Below are positions 1 to 7,580 of a stretch of 10,237 nt of DNA, one piece after another (within the stretch, counting starts at the first letter, position 1; every line of letters begins with the position of its first letter). This stretch comes from Pseudomonadota bacterium (GTDB lineage: Bacteria > Pseudomonadota > Gammaproteobacteria > Xanthomonadales > Rhodanobacteraceae). The notes beneath the pieces are model-generated. The model was not told the DNA's origin. It did no database searches and worked only from the letters and a program-made list of their open reading frames with translations. The stretch is taken from the NCBI GenBank assembly GCA_021798675.1, contig JAJZGE010000023.1:1-10237 (forward strand). The letters are read 5' to 3'. The position numbers were made by a program, and so were the translations under genes.

Positions 1-2946
1 GTTCCAGGCGGCGAACAGGCTGCTCCAGTTCCACTTGAACAGCGTCTCGCTGCCGAGGAACAGCTTGATGCCGAGCTTCTCCTTCGGCCGGCCGACCCGA
101 TGGCTGAGGCTGGCCAGGCCGTAGCGCACCAGCATCGTCTCGAACGCCTCGCGGTTGGCCACCGCCACCTGCAGCACCGCGCCCAGCTCCTCGTTGAACA
201 GCCCGCGCAAAGTCGCCTCGGCCCAGCCGTCCAGATGGATCTCCAGGCCGCAGTGGCCGGCAAACGCCATCTCCAGCAGGGTGACGATGGCGCCACCGTC
301 GGAGCGGTCGTGATACGCCAGCAGCAGGCCGGCGCGGTTGGCCTCCTGCACCAGCTCGAACAGCGCCTTCAGCTGGCGGGCATCCTCCAGATTCGGCGGC
401 AGGCCACCGCTGCGGTTGAATACCTGGGTCAGCGCCGAGGCGCCGAGCCGGTCGCGGCTCGCGCCCAGATCGATCAACCACAAATCAGAATCGCCCCGGT
501 CCAGCCGCAGCTGCGGGGTCAGCGTGCGGCGCACGTCGCTGACGCGGGCAAAGCCGGTGATCACCAGCGACACCGGCGCCACCGTGCGCTGCGGCTGCTC
601 GCCGTCGCGCCACACCGTCTGCATCGACAGCGAGTCCTTGCCAACCGGAATCGAGATGTCCAGCTGCGGGCATAGCTCCAGCCCGATCGCCTTGACCGCG
701 TCGAACAGCGCCGCATCCTCGCCGGGATGATTGACCGCAGCCATCCAGTTGGCCGACAGGCGGATCTCGCCGAGGCTGTCGATCGCCGCGGCGGCGAGGT
801 TGGTGATCGCCTCGCCTACCGCCAGCCGCGCCGCGTCGGCGCTGCTCAGCAGCGCCACCGGCGCGCGCTCGGCCATCGCCATCGCCTCGCCCGCATAGCC
901 GTCGAAATCGGCGATGGTCACCGCGCAGTCGGCCACCGGCACCTGCCACGGACCGACCATCGGGTCGCGATGGTTGAGCCCGCCGACGGTGCGGTCGCCG
1001 ATGGTGATCAGGAAACTCTTGCTGCCCACGGTGGGCAGCCGCAGCACCCGCAGCAGCGCCTCGTCCAGGCTGATGCCGGTCAGATCCGGCACCAGATCCA
1101 GGCGCGGCTTGACCCGCTTCGCCTCGCGATGCATGCGCGGCGGCTTGCCGAACAGCACATCCATCGGCAGGTCGATCACTTCCAGCGCGCGGCGCGGGTC
1201 GGTGACGCGCAGCCGCCGTTCGGCGGTGGCCTCGCCGACCACCGCGTACGGACAGCGCTCGCGCCGGCAGATCGCCTCGAACTCGACCAGTTGCTCCGGT
1301 CCGATCGCCAGCACGTAGCGCTCCTGCGACTCGTTGCTCCACACCTGCATGGGCGACAGCTGCGGATCATCGCAGGGGATCAGCGAGAGGTCGATCACAC
1401 CGCCGACGCCGGCATCGTTGAGCAGCTCGGGAATCGCGTTGGAGAGGCCGCCCGCGCCGACGTCATGCACGCTGACGATCGGGTTGGCGTCGCCGCGCGC
1501 GCAGCAGGCGTCGATGACTTCCTGGCAGCGCCGCTCCATCTCGGCGTTGTCGCGCTGCACCGAGGCGAAGTCCAGCTCCGCGCTGGAGGCACCGGAGGCG
1601 ACCGACGAGGCGGCGCCGCCGCCCAGTCCGATCAGCATGGCCGGGCCGCCCAGCACGATCACCCGGTTGCCCGGCTGCACGGCGCGCTTGAGCACGTCGC
1701 CGGGGCGCAGGTTGGCGAGACCGCCGGCCAGCATGATCGGCTTGTCATAGCCACGGCGCAGGCCAGGCTCGCCGGTTTCGTGCTCGTAGCTGCGGAAATA
1801 GCCGCCCAGACACGGGCGCCCGAACTCGTTGTTGAAGGCGGCGGCACCGAGCGGGCCGTCACGCATGATCTCGAACGCGGACGCCATCCGCGGCGGCAGC
1901 GGGCGGTCCACTTCCCACGGCTGCGGGTGGCCGGGGATGCGCAGGTCGGAGACCGAGAAGCCGGTGAGCCCAGCCTTCGGCTTGCCGCCGCGGCCGGTGG
2001 CGCCCTCGTCGCGGATCTCGCCGCCGGCGCCAGTGGCCGCGCCAGGCCACGGCGCGATCGCGGTGGGATGGTTGTGCGTCTCCACCTTGATCGCGTAGTT
2101 GATGCGCTCGTCGTGGCCGCGCCAGACGCCGTCGGCCGGGTCGGCGAAGAAGCGCCGGCCGACGCTGCCCTCGATCACCGCCGCGTTGTCCGAATAAGCC
2201 GACAGTGTGTGCGCCGGCGACTGCCGGTGGGTGTGCTTGATCATGCCGAACAGGCTGCTGTCCTGCGCCATGCCGTCCACCGTCCAGCTGGCGTTGAAGA
2301 CCTTGTGCCGGCAGTGCTCGGAGTTGGCCTGGGCGAACATGAACAGTTCGGCGTCGGTGGGGTCGCGGCCCAGCTCGCCGTAGCGCTCGACCAGGTAGTC
2401 GATCTCGTCCTCGGCCAGCGCCAGGCCGAGCCGCGCATTGGCCTCGGCGAGCGCGCCGTGCGGGTCCGCCGCCAGCGCCACATGCACCAGCGAGCCTGGC
2501 GATCCGGCCAGAAACAGCCCCTGCGCCGCGTCGATGTCGGTCAACACCGACTGCGTCATCGCATCGTGCAGCAGCGCCAATATGGCGGCATGGTCGGGCG
2601 CCGCGGCTGGCGGCAGACCGGCGATCTGCCAGGCCAGCCCGCGTTCCACCCGACGCAGCTGAAAGCCCGCGCCGTGCAGGATGTCGGTGGCCTTGCTCGA
2701 CCACGGCGAGATCGTGCCCAGCCGTGGCACCACCCATAGCGTGGCAGGCGCCGGCGCCGCATCCTGCGCTTCCAGCACGGCCAGCAGGCGCTGCCGCGCG
2801 GCACCTTCGGGCGTCGCATCGGCATCGAGAAAATAGACGAACCACGACGCCTGCACGCGCACGCCGCGATGCAGGGCATCCAGGCGGGCATTCAGGCGTT
2901 CGAGGCGGAACGGCGAGAGGGCGTTCTGCCCGTCGAGTGCGATCAT
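1..2946 (-). CDS. purL: Phosphoribosylformylglycinamidine synthase, large single-chain type (C-terminus outside the window)
   Basis: This enzyme makes FGAM from FGAR, ATP and glutamine in the cytoplasm, the fourth step of purine synthesis. The 982 visible residues run off the left edge without a stop. The family is about 1290 residues long in proteobacteria, so the missing part is the C-terminal glutaminase domain. Visible landmarks in order are the N-terminal PurS-like part with the [11 protein letters not shown] motif (about residue 90-100), the EHCRH motif at 210-214 (catalytic histidine region), [10 protein letters not shown], a glycine-rich GLGGGAASS loop near 440, [14 protein letters not shown] near 490, and the second synthetase half with AYHDRSDGG near 875. 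The ATG at 2946 gives an N-terminus ([10 protein letters not shown]) typical of the family. No good Shine-Dalgarno sequence precedes it. It lies 96 bp downstream of dsbC and has a promoter-like -10 of its own. Identity is very secure; the frame is intact throughout. Confidence 0.97.
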   Translation of the reverse strand, partial: MIALDGQNALSPFRLERLNARLDALHRGVRVQASWFVYFLDADATPEGAARQRLLAVLEAQDAAPAPATLWVVPRLGTISPWSSKATDILHGAGFQLRRVERGLAWQIAGLPPAAAPDHAAILALLHDAMTQSVLTDIDAAQGLFLAGSPGSLVHVALAADPHGALAEANARLGLALAEDEIDYLVERYGELGRDPTDAELFMFAQANSEHCRHKVFNASWTVDGMAQDSSLFGMIKHTHRQSPAHTLSAYSDNAAVIEGSVGRRFFADPADGVWRGHDERINYAIKVETHNHPTAIAPWPGAATGAGGEIRDEGATGRGGKPKAGLTGFSVSDLRIPGHPQPWEVDRPLPPRMASAFEIMRDGPLGAAAFNNEFGRPCLGGYFRSYEHETGEPGLRRGYDKPIMLAGGLANLRPGDVLKRAVQPGNRVIVLGGPAMLIGLGGGAASSVASGASSAELDFASVQRDNAEMERRCQEVIDACCARGDANPIVSVHDVGAGGLSNAIPELLNDAGVGGVIDLSLIPCDDPQLSPMQVWSNESQERYVLAIGPEQLVEFEAICRRERCPYAVVGEATAERRLRVTDPRRALEVIDLPMDVLFGKPPRMHREAKRVKPRLDLVPDLTGISLDEALLRVLRLPTVGSKSFLITIGDRTVGGLNHRDPMVGPWQVPVADCAVTIADFDGYAGEAMAMAERAPVALLSSADAARLAVGEAITNLAAAAIDSLGEIRLSANWMAAVNHPGEDAALFDAVKAIGLELCPQLDISIPVGKDSLSMQTVWRDGEQPQRTVAPVSLVITGFARVSDVRRTLTPQLRLDRGDSDLWLIDLGASRDRLGASALTQVFNRSGGLPPNLEDARQLKALFELVQEANRAGLLLAYHDRSDGGAIVTLLEMAFAGHCGLEIHLDGWAEATLRGLFNEELGAVLQVAVANREAFETMLVRYGLASLSHRVGRPKEKLGIKLFLGSETLFKWNWSSLFAAWN

Positions 2947-2979
2947 GCGGGGCAACGGCACTGTGCGATGGAAACGCCT

Positions 2980-3009
2980 ATTCTAGCCGATGCTGCAACA
3001 CCGCATGAA
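2980..3009 (-). promoter_or_regulatory. Candidate sigma-70 promoter for purL
   Basis: On the minus strand a TAGAAT -10 element (2985-2980, five of six consensus bases) lies 33 bases upstream of the purL ATG. A weak -35 match, TTCATG (3009-3004), sits 18 bases further up. Transcription would start near 2973, leaving a leader of about 27 bases. The -10 is seen directly; its use as a promoter is inferred. The poor -35 and the lack of any visible operator keep confidence low. Confidence 0.38.
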
Positions 3010-3012
3010 CGC

Positions 3013-3028
3013 GGCCGGCGCGCCGGCC
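3013..3028. other. Perfect 16-bp GC palindrome downstream of dsbC
   Basis: GGCCGGCGCGCCGGCC is a perfect palindrome 15 bases after the dsbC stop codon. In RNA it can fold as a 6-bp all-GC stem with a CGCG loop. There is no following U-run on the minus strand, so it is not a classical intrinsic terminator. It could still slow polymerase or protect the dsbC 3' end from exonucleases, and it separates dsbC from the candidate purL promoter. Perfect GC palindromes of this size also arise by chance in high-GC DNA. Confidence 0.35.
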
Positions 3029-3042
3029 AAGGCACACCAGCC

Positions 3043-3819
3043 TCAGCTGCCCTTCTGCAGCGCCTGCAGCAGCTGCTCCGGCGTCATGTAGCCGCCCAGC
3101 GAGCTGCCGTCAGCGGCGAAGATGGTCGGCGTGCCGGTGACCCCGAGCCTGAGGCCGAGGTCGAACTCGTGCTTGACCGGATTGACGCAGCTCGCGGACT
3201 TCGGCGCGTGACCATCCTTGGCCTGTTCGAACGCCGCCTTGCGATCGGCCGCGCACCATACCGAGACCATCTCGGTATACGTCGGGGTGGGCCGGCCGGC
3301 GGTGGTGGTCACGCCTTCGCGCGGCCACGCCAGGTATTCCACCGCGATGCCGGCGCGGTTGAACGCCGCCATGTGATCATGCAGGGCGCGGCAGAAGCCG
3401 CAGTTGACGTCGGTGAACACGGTGACCGTGTACTTCGGATGCGCCGGCGCGTACACGATGCGCTCGGATGCCGGTACCTTCGCCAGCTCCACCTTGCGAT
3501 AGCTGGCCCAGGCGGCGTCGCTGAGATTCTGCTTGCGGCTGAGGTCCAGCAGGTCGCCGTGCAGCAGGTACTTGCCGTCGGCGCTGATGTAGAGCAGCTG
3601 GCCGGAGGCGATCACCTGGTAGAAACCCGGCAGCGGCGCCGGCTCGATCGAATCGACCTCGGCCTTGCTCGACAGCGAGGCGATCGCCTGCCGCACCATC
3701 CGGGTCACCGCCGGCGTGACCGCGGCGGCGGGCGGCGCGGCCACTTCGGCTGCCGCGCTCACGGCACACGCTGCCCCGCCAAGGCACAGCGCGAGCAGCA
3801 GGTTTTTCAGCATCCGCAT
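3043..3819 (-). CDS. dsbC: Periplasmic thiol:disulfide interchange protein DsbC
   Basis: DsbC is a periplasmic disulfide isomerase that repairs wrongly paired cysteines and is kept reduced by DsbD. The 258-residue protein starts with a signal peptide (residues 1 to about 22, basic MRMLKN then a hydrophobic core; cleavage probably near AVSA-A). An N-terminal dimerisation domain follows (about 35-95, with GFYQVIASGQLLYISADG). The thioredoxin-like domain carries the active site CGFC at 140-143 (E. coli has CGYC), a second cysteine pair at 189 and 211 matching the structural disulfide of DsbC, and the cis-proline motif GTPT with Pro231. The ATG at 3819 is preferred because it gives a clean signal peptide; ATG 3813 is also possible, and the open frame further upstream would add a charged extension before the signal. 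Upstream lies xerD, 87 bp away, with only a weak CAGAAT -10-like box (3878-3873) in the gap. The xerD-dsbC pairing is also known from E. coli. Confidence 0.94.
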   Translation of the reverse strand: MRMLKNLLLALCLGGAACAVSAAAEVAAPPAAAVTPAVTRMVRQAIASLSSKAEVDSIEPAPLPGFYQVIASGQLLYISADGKYLLHGDLLDLSRKQNLSDAAWASYRKVELAKVPASERIVYAPAHPKYTVTVFTDVNCGFCRALHDHMAAFNRAGIAVEYLAWPREGVTTTAGRPTPTYTEMVSVWCAADRKAAFEQAKDGHAPKSASCVNPVKHEFDLGLRLGVTGTPTIFAADGSSLGGYMTPEQLLQALQKGS

Positions 3820-3906
3820 CGTCAATCTCACACTGTCCGGAGCGTCGGCAGGTTGCGCCGATATGGCCTGACATTCTGGCACAGGTCGCCTGGGTGGCAC
3901 GCTCGC

Positions 3907-4821
3907 TCAGCCACGCGGATGGTGCTGCGCGTGCAGCCGCTTCAGACCTTCCTTCGCCACCAGCGTATAGATCTGGGTGGTGCTGAGCGAGCTGTGGCCG
4001 AGCAGCATCTGCAGCGCGCGCAGGTCGGCGCCGTGATTGAGCAGGTGGGTGGCGAACGAGTGCCGCAGCACGTGCGGCGAGATGCGTCTGGCATGGATGC
4101 CGGCGGTCAGCGCGTGGCGCTTCACCAGCGTCCAGAACATCTGCCGGGAGATGCCCTCACCGCGGTTGCTGAGGAACAGTGCGGCGGGCTGGCGGCCTTT
4201 CGCCAGCGCGGGCCGCGCGTCGGCCAGATACGCGCCGATGCGCTCCAGCGCCACCTCGCCCACCGGCACCAGCCGATCCTTGCCGCCCTTGCCGGTGACG
4301 CGCAGCACGCCCTGGCGCGGATTGAGCGCGGCCAGCGGCAGCTCGACCAGTTCGGACACGCGCAGGCCGCAGGCGTACATCAGCTCCAGCATGGCGCGGT
4401 CGCGCAGGCCCAGCGGCGTGCCGAGGTCCGGCGCGTCGAGCAGCCTCTCGATCTCGCGTTCGGCCAGCGCCTTGGGCAGGCTGCGCGGCAGTCGCGGCCG
4501 CTCGATCAGCAGGGTCGGATCGGCAAACCCCGGCTGCTCGCGCAGCACGAAGGCGTAGTAGCGGCGGAACGCCGACTGCCGCCGCGCGATCGAACGCACC
4601 GCGCCGGCCTGTGCACCGTGGTATGCCGAGATGTCCTCGCGCCGCGCGGTGCCCAGCGTGCGCCCGCGCCCGGCCAGCCAGCCGGCCAGCGCCTGCAGGT
4701 CGCGGCGGTAGGCCTCCAGCGTGCGGTCAGCAAGGCCGTCCTCCGACCACACGCGTTCCAGGAACGCGGCAATGCTGCGGCGGTCGGCTTCGGCGATACT
4801 GGCGGCAGTTTTTTTCCTCAT
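3907..4821 (-). CDS. xerD: Site-specific tyrosine recombinase XerD
   Basis: XerD acts with XerC at the dif site, under FtsK control, to resolve chromosome dimers. The 304-residue protein has an N-terminal SAM-like DNA-binding domain (about 10-95) and a C-terminal catalytic domain. All six catalytic residues are visible: Arg154 (ACGLR), Lys178 (TGKGGKDR), His250 and Arg253 (HVLRH), His276 (LLGHSS) and Tyr285 (TQIYT). Each lies exactly six positions after its E. coli XerD counterpart (148, 172, 244, 247, 270, 279). The 72-residue Lys-to-His spacing fits XerD better than XerC. The ATG at 4821 is chosen; an ATG at 4839 would add six residues. Neither has a Shine-Dalgarno sequence, but codons 3-5 after 4821 are A-rich, which may help initiation. 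The gene is divergent from the RDD gene across 50 bp, so its promoter must be in or near that gap. XerD-type assignment rests on these spacings. Confidence 0.93.
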   Translation of the reverse strand: MRKKTAASIAEADRRSIAAFLERVWSEDGLADRTLEAYRRDLQALAGWLAGRGRTLGTARREDISAYHGAQAGAVRSIARRQSAFRRYYAFVLREQPGFADPTLLIERPRLPRSLPKALAEREIERLLDAPDLGTPLGLRDRAMLELMYACGLRVSELVELPLAALNPRQGVLRVTGKGGKDRLVPVGEVALERIGAYLADARPALAKGRQPAALFLSNRGEGISRQMFWTLVKRHALTAGIHARRISPHVLRHSFATHLLNHGADLRALQMLLGHSSLSTTQIYTLVAKEGLKRLHAQHHPRG

Positions 4822-4871
4822 GCGCACGATGCTGGACATTGCGCGCGCGCTACGCAAGCGACCCGACCCTG
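4822..4871. promoter_or_regulatory. 50-bp divergent intergenic region between xerD and the RDD gene
   Basis: Two genes start outward from this gap, so it should hold or overlap both of their 5' control regions. I see a TGGACA (4833-4838, five of six bases of a -35) facing the RDD gene but no acceptable -10 at the right distance, and no clear promoter towards xerD. It includes an alternating GC run (4841-4850). At least one of the promoters probably lies inside the opposite coding region. The assignment is by position only. Confidence 0.3.
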
Positions 4872-5372
4872 ATGCCCGACGCATACCACTTTGCCGCTCT
4901 GCCCTGCCCACTGTGGCGACGCCTGCTGGCGCTGGTCTATGACCTGTTGATCGTGGTGGCGCTCATGCTGGTGGCAAACATGCTCGGGCTGGCGCTTACC
5001 GGCGGACATCTGCTGGACGACCGGCAGCATCTGCGCGCGACTTGGTTTCCATTGTTCGAGGCCGGGTGCGTGGGCGGCTACTTTCTGGCGTCGTGGCGAC
5101 GTGGTGGCCAGACCATCGGCATGCGCCCGTGGCACATCCGGGTCACCCGCGACGACGGCGGCGTACTCTCGCTGCAACAGGCGGCGATCCGCGTGCTGGC
5201 GGCCGCAGTACCGCTGCTGCTGCTCATGTTGGATCCCTGGATCGGGTTGCCGGCGACGCTGTTGACGCTATTGGCCGCCTGGGCAGGCTGGTTCGCCGTG
5301 GCGTTGTTCGATCCGCGCCGGCGCGCCCTGCATGACCTGGTCGCCGGCACCGAGTTGCGCCGGTTGGATTGA
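4872..5372 (+). CDS. RDD family integral membrane protein
   Basis: This is a small inner-membrane protein of the RDD family (166 residues), whose members mostly have no settled function; some have been linked to ion or sodium transport. The family signature residues are present: the Arg-Arg...Tyr-Asp of WRRLLALVYDLL (15-26) in the first helix, the RRGGQTIGMRPWHIRV segment (76-91) typical of the loop before the later helices, and RRRALHDLVAGT (149-160) near the C-terminus. Hydrophobic segments lie at about 18-42, 58-74, 104-120 and 124-147. The ATG at 4872 places the first signature next to the N-terminus as usual; there is no clear Shine-Dalgarno sequence. It is divergent from xerD, and the methyltransferase gene follows 77 bp later on the same strand. 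Family assignment is secure; the substrate cannot be told. Confidence 0.87.
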   Translation: MPDAYHFAALPCPLWRRLLALVYDLLIVVALMLVANMLGLALTGGHLLDDRQHLRATWFPLFEAGCVGGYFLASWRRGGQTIGMRPWHIRVTRDDGGVLSLQQAAIRVLAAAVPLLLLMLDPWIGLPATLLTLLAAWAGWFAVALFDPRRRALHDLVAGTELRRLD

Positions 5373-5375
5373 GCA

Positions 5376-5423
5376 GCCTTCGTACGGCGCGGCCTTCGCA
5401 CGGTGCAGCTTTCACACGCCGCA
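5376..5423 (+). repeat. Three degenerate 16-bp tandem units between the RDD and methyltransferase genes
   Basis: Three adjoining 16-base units fill most of this 77-bp gap: GCCTTCGTACGGCGCG (5376-5391), GCCTTCGCACGGTGCA (5392-5407) and GCTTTCACACGCCGCA (5408-5423). Units 1 and 2 match at 13 of 16 positions, and units 2 and 3 at 12 of 16. The array starts three bases after the RDD stop codon and ends 26 bases before the methyltransferase ATG. The matches are direct observations. Whether the array is a protein-binding site, a relic of duplication or chance in GC-rich DNA cannot be told from one sequence. Confidence 0.45.
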
Positions 5424-5449
5424 CAGCCCGTGCAGGTTCCAATCGACTG

Positions 5450-6208
5450 ATGCCCAGCCCACACCGCACCGAACTCCGCCGCGATGCCGAACTGATCCGC
5501 GCCAACCGCAGCTTCTACGACACGCTGTGGACGCAGGCGCGACTGGTTGAGCCGCAGCGTTTCAACACCTGGCCGCTGCTCAGCCAGCTGGCGGCCGCCG
5601 CGCCGCACCGACTGGAGGTGGCGCCGGGCCTGCGACCGCGGCTGCCGCTGCAGGGCACCTGCTTCGTCGATCTCAGTCAGGCCGCGCTGCACCGCCTGCA
5701 GCAGCGTGGTGCCACCGCGGTGCACGGCATGATCGGCGCACTGCCCTGGCGGGACGCCAGTTTCACGCTGATCTGCGCGCTGGATATTCTCGAACACGTG
5801 GACGACGACGCCGCCGCGCTGGCGGAGCTGGCGCGGGTGGCGGCACCCGGCGCCGACCTGCTGCTGTCGGTGCCGCTGCATCCGCAAGCATGGACCGCAT
5901 TCGACGATTTCGTCGGCCACTGCCGGCGCTATGAGCCGGCACCGCTGGTCGCACGGCTGGCGCAGCACGGCTTCCAGATCGAGCAAAGCGCGGTGTACGG
6001 CATGCAGCCGAAGTCCTCGTGGCTGCTCGATCTCGGCCAGTGGCATCTCACCCACCGGCGCGAGCGCGCGATGTGGTGGTACAACCGGGTGTTCATGCCG
6101 CTGGGCCTGCATTTCCAGAAGCCGCTGCGCTGGCACGCCGGCCTCGGCACCACCGCGGACGTGGACGAGCTGCTGCTGCGCTGCCGCTACCGTCCGCTAC
6201 CCGCCTGA
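5450..6208 (+). CDS. Class I SAM-dependent methyltransferase-like protein, substrate unknown
   Basis: The 252-residue protein looks like a class I methyltransferase. The expected strand-loop pattern is visible: motif I as RLEVAPGLRPRL (54-65), an acidic end of strand 2 at FVDLS (72-76), ALPW (98-101), and the post-motif CALDILEHVDDD (109-120) followed by ELARVAAPGADLLLSVPL (126-143). Motif I has only two glycines instead of the usual GxGxG, so SAM binding is likely but not proven. The C-terminal part (about 180-240) is rich in aromatic residues (MWWYNRVFMPLGLHFQKP) and may bind the substrate. The frame is open upstream to a TTG at 5369 that overlaps the RDD stop, but that extension would be translated tandem repeat, so the ATG at 5450 is preferred. 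No strong Shine-Dalgarno sequence is seen. I remember similar proteins in Xanthomonadales without an assigned substrate. Confidence 0.78.
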   Translation: MPSPHRTELRRDAELIRANRSFYDTLWTQARLVEPQRFNTWPLLSQLAAAAPHRLEVAPGLRPRLPLQGTCFVDLSQAALHRLQQRGATAVHGMIGALPWRDASFTLICALDILEHVDDDAAALAELARVAAPGADLLLSVPLHPQAWTAFDDFVGHCRRYEPAPLVARLAQHGFQIEQSAVYGMQPKSSWLLDLGQWHLTHRRERAMWWYNRVFMPLGLHFQKPLRWHAGLGTTADVDELLLRCRYRPLPA

Positions 6209-6226
6209 GCCGCGCTGGCGCGCGCC

Positions 6227-6250
6227 CCGCAAGACTTTGCGGCATCGCAA
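6227..6250 (+). promoter_or_regulatory. Two mutually exclusive hairpins between the methyltransferase gene and phaZ
   Basis: The segment reads CGCAA (6228-6232), GACT, TTGCG (6237-6241), GCAT, CGCAA (6246-6250). The central TTGCG can pair with either CGCAA. The left choice extends to a 6-bp stem, CCGCAA/TTGCGG, with a four-base loop; the right choice gives a 5-bp stem with a four-base loop. No U-run follows. It lies 18 bases after the methyltransferase stop, so it may be a 3' stem-loop of that transcript. An attenuator-like switch is possible but speculative. Confidence 0.35.
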
Positions 6251-6271
6251 CACGACAGGCGCAAACGGCGC

Positions 6272-6277
6272 TAAGAT
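6272..6277 (+). promoter_or_regulatory. Possible -10 element for phaZ
   Basis: TAAGAT matches four of six -10 consensus bases and lies 31 bases before the chosen phaZ ATG. No recognisable -35 stands 16-19 bases upstream. If it is used, transcription would begin near 6284. That would rule out the ATG at 6276 and agree with the start at 6309 that the catalytic residue numbering supports. Confidence 0.25.
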
Positions 6278-6308
6278 GGGCACTGACCGTATGGGTAGCA
6301 GCGTACCG

Positions 6309-7559
6309 ATGCTTTATCAAATCCACGAATGGCAGCGCTCGTTTCTCGGCCCGCTGAGCTACTTCGCGCAAGCCAACGCACGCATGCTGAACGACAACAG
6401 CAGCCCGCTCGCGCAGCTGCCCGGGGCGCAGCGCATGGCAGCCGGCTACGAGCTGTTTCACCGGCTGGGCAAGGAATACGAGAAGCCCGCGTTCGGCATC
6501 CACGGCGCCAGTGCGCACGACCACGAGATCGCGGTGGTCGAGCGGATCGCGCTGAACAAGCCGTTCTGCCAGCTGAAGCGCTTCAAGCGCTTCAGCGACG
6601 ATCCGGACACCATCGAGAAGATGAAGAACGACCCGGTGGTGCTGGTGGTCGCACCGCTGTCCGGCCATCACGCCACGCTGTTGCGCGATACCGTGCGCAC
6701 CCTGCTGCGCGACCACAAGGTCTACATCACCGACTGGGTCGACGCACGCATGGTGCCGACCGCGGCCGGCGCATTCGGGCTGGACGATTACATCGGCTAC
6801 ATCGAGGAATTCATCCGCCACATTGGCGCCGCGTCGCTGCACGTGATCTCCGTGTGCCAACCTACCGTGCCGGTGCTGGCGGCGGTTTCGCTGATGGCCG
6901 CGCGCGGCGAGGACACCCCGCGCAGCCTGACCATGATGGGCGGTCCGATCGACCCGCGGCGCAGCCCCACCGGTGTCAACGACCTGGCCATGCGCCAGCC
7001 GTTTTCGTGGTTCAAGGGCAACGTGATCCACACGGTTCCGCCGAACTACCCGGGCCACGGCCGTGAGGTCTATCCGGGCTTCCTGCAGCATGCCGGCTTC
7101 ATCGCGATGAACCCCGGCCGGCACCTCAACTCGCATTGGGATTTCTACCAGGACCTGCTCCGCGGCGACCTCGACGACGCCGAGTCGCACCGCAAGTTCT
7201 ATGACGAGTACAACGCCGTGCTCGACATGCCGGCCGAGTTCTATCTGGACACCATCGACAAGGTATTCCAGCGCACCCTGCTACCGCGCGGCCTGTGGGA
7301 TGTGGGCGGCGAGCGGGTGAACCCGGCCGCGATCCGGCACAGCGCCCTGCTCACCATTGAGGGCGAGCTGGACGACATCTCCGGCCTCGGCCAGACCGAG
7401 GCCGCACACGGCCTGTGCAGCGGCATCCCGGCCAAGCGGCGGCAGCACCAGGTGATCGAAGGCGCCGGCCACTACGGCATCTTCAGCGGTCGCCGCTGGC
7501 GCGAGACGGTGTACCCGCAAGTGCGCGACTTCATCCGCAAGTTCGATCGCGCCACGTAG
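6309..7559 (+). CDS. phaZ: Intracellular polyhydroxyalkanoate (PHB) depolymerase, cysteine type
   Basis: This cytoplasmic alpha/beta hydrolase breaks down stored poly-3-hydroxybutyrate granules. The 416 residues match the PhaZ1 type of Ralstonia (Cupriavidus), in which a cysteine replaces the serine of the lipase-like box. With the ATG at 6309 the putative triad falls at Cys183 (SVCQP), Asp355 (GELDD) and His388 (GAGHYG), the same numbers I recall for the Ralstonia enzyme. This numerical match supports this start over the in-frame ATGs at 6276 and 6291, which would add 11 or 6 residues. Other conserved segments are VVAPLSGHHATLLRDTV (113-129), VYITDWVDARMVP (138-150), MMGGPIDPR (209-217) and the NVIHTVPPNYPG region (238-249). 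There is no signal peptide, as expected for an intracellular enzyme. It follows the methyltransferase gene by 100 bp and converges on queC. No PHB synthase or phasin gene is in view. Confidence 0.93.
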   Translation: MLYQIHEWQRSFLGPLSYFAQANARMLNDNSSPLAQLPGAQRMAAGYELFHRLGKEYEKPAFGIHGASAHDHEIAVVERIALNKPFCQLKRFKRFSDDPDTIEKMKNDPVVLVVAPLSGHHATLLRDTVRTLLRDHKVYITDWVDARMVPTAAGAFGLDDYIGYIEEFIRHIGAASLHVISVCQPTVPVLAAVSLMAARGEDTPRSLTMMGGPIDPRRSPTGVNDLAMRQPFSWFKGNVIHTVPPNYPGHGREVYPGFLQHAGFIAMNPGRHLNSHWDFYQDLLRGDLDDAESHRKFYDEYNAVLDMPAEFYLDTIDKVFQRTLLPRGLWDVGGERVNPAAIRHSALLTIEGELDDISGLGQTEAAHGLCSGIPAKRRQHQVIEGAGHYGIFSGRRWRETVYPQVRDFIRKFDRAT

Positions 7560-7580
7560 CCGGGCACGAGGCCTGATCGA

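Noticed and set aside
727..2739. Plus-strand open frame of 670 codons opposite purL
   Set aside because: Its product is rich in Arg, Ala, His, Gln and Gly with no recognisable domain. It is the antisense shadow of a clear purL frame in high-GC DNA, where stop codons are rare.
4801..4820. T-run after a GC-rich stretch read as a plus-strand terminator
   Set aside because: The stretch before the T-run forms no good stem, no plus-strand gene lies upstream, and the run is the xerD codons for Lys-Lys-Thr.
2869..4872. Plus-strand open frame of 667 codons running opposite the purL start, dsbC and most of xerD
   Set aside because: It crosses three genes and two gaps on the other strand, has a low-complexity Arg/Gln/His-rich product and ends at the RDD start region. 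It is a composition artefact.
5369..5449. N-terminal extension of the methyltransferase from TTG 5369, overlapping the RDD stop
   Set aside because: The extra 27 residues are encoded by the tandem repeat and look unlike any protein start, while the ATG at 5450 leads directly into sequence that fits the family. Kept only as an alternative.
6093..7190. Minus-strand open frame opposite phaZ
   Set aside because: The plus-strand phaZ frame has conserved motifs throughout. The reverse frame shows none and crosses the intergenic region.
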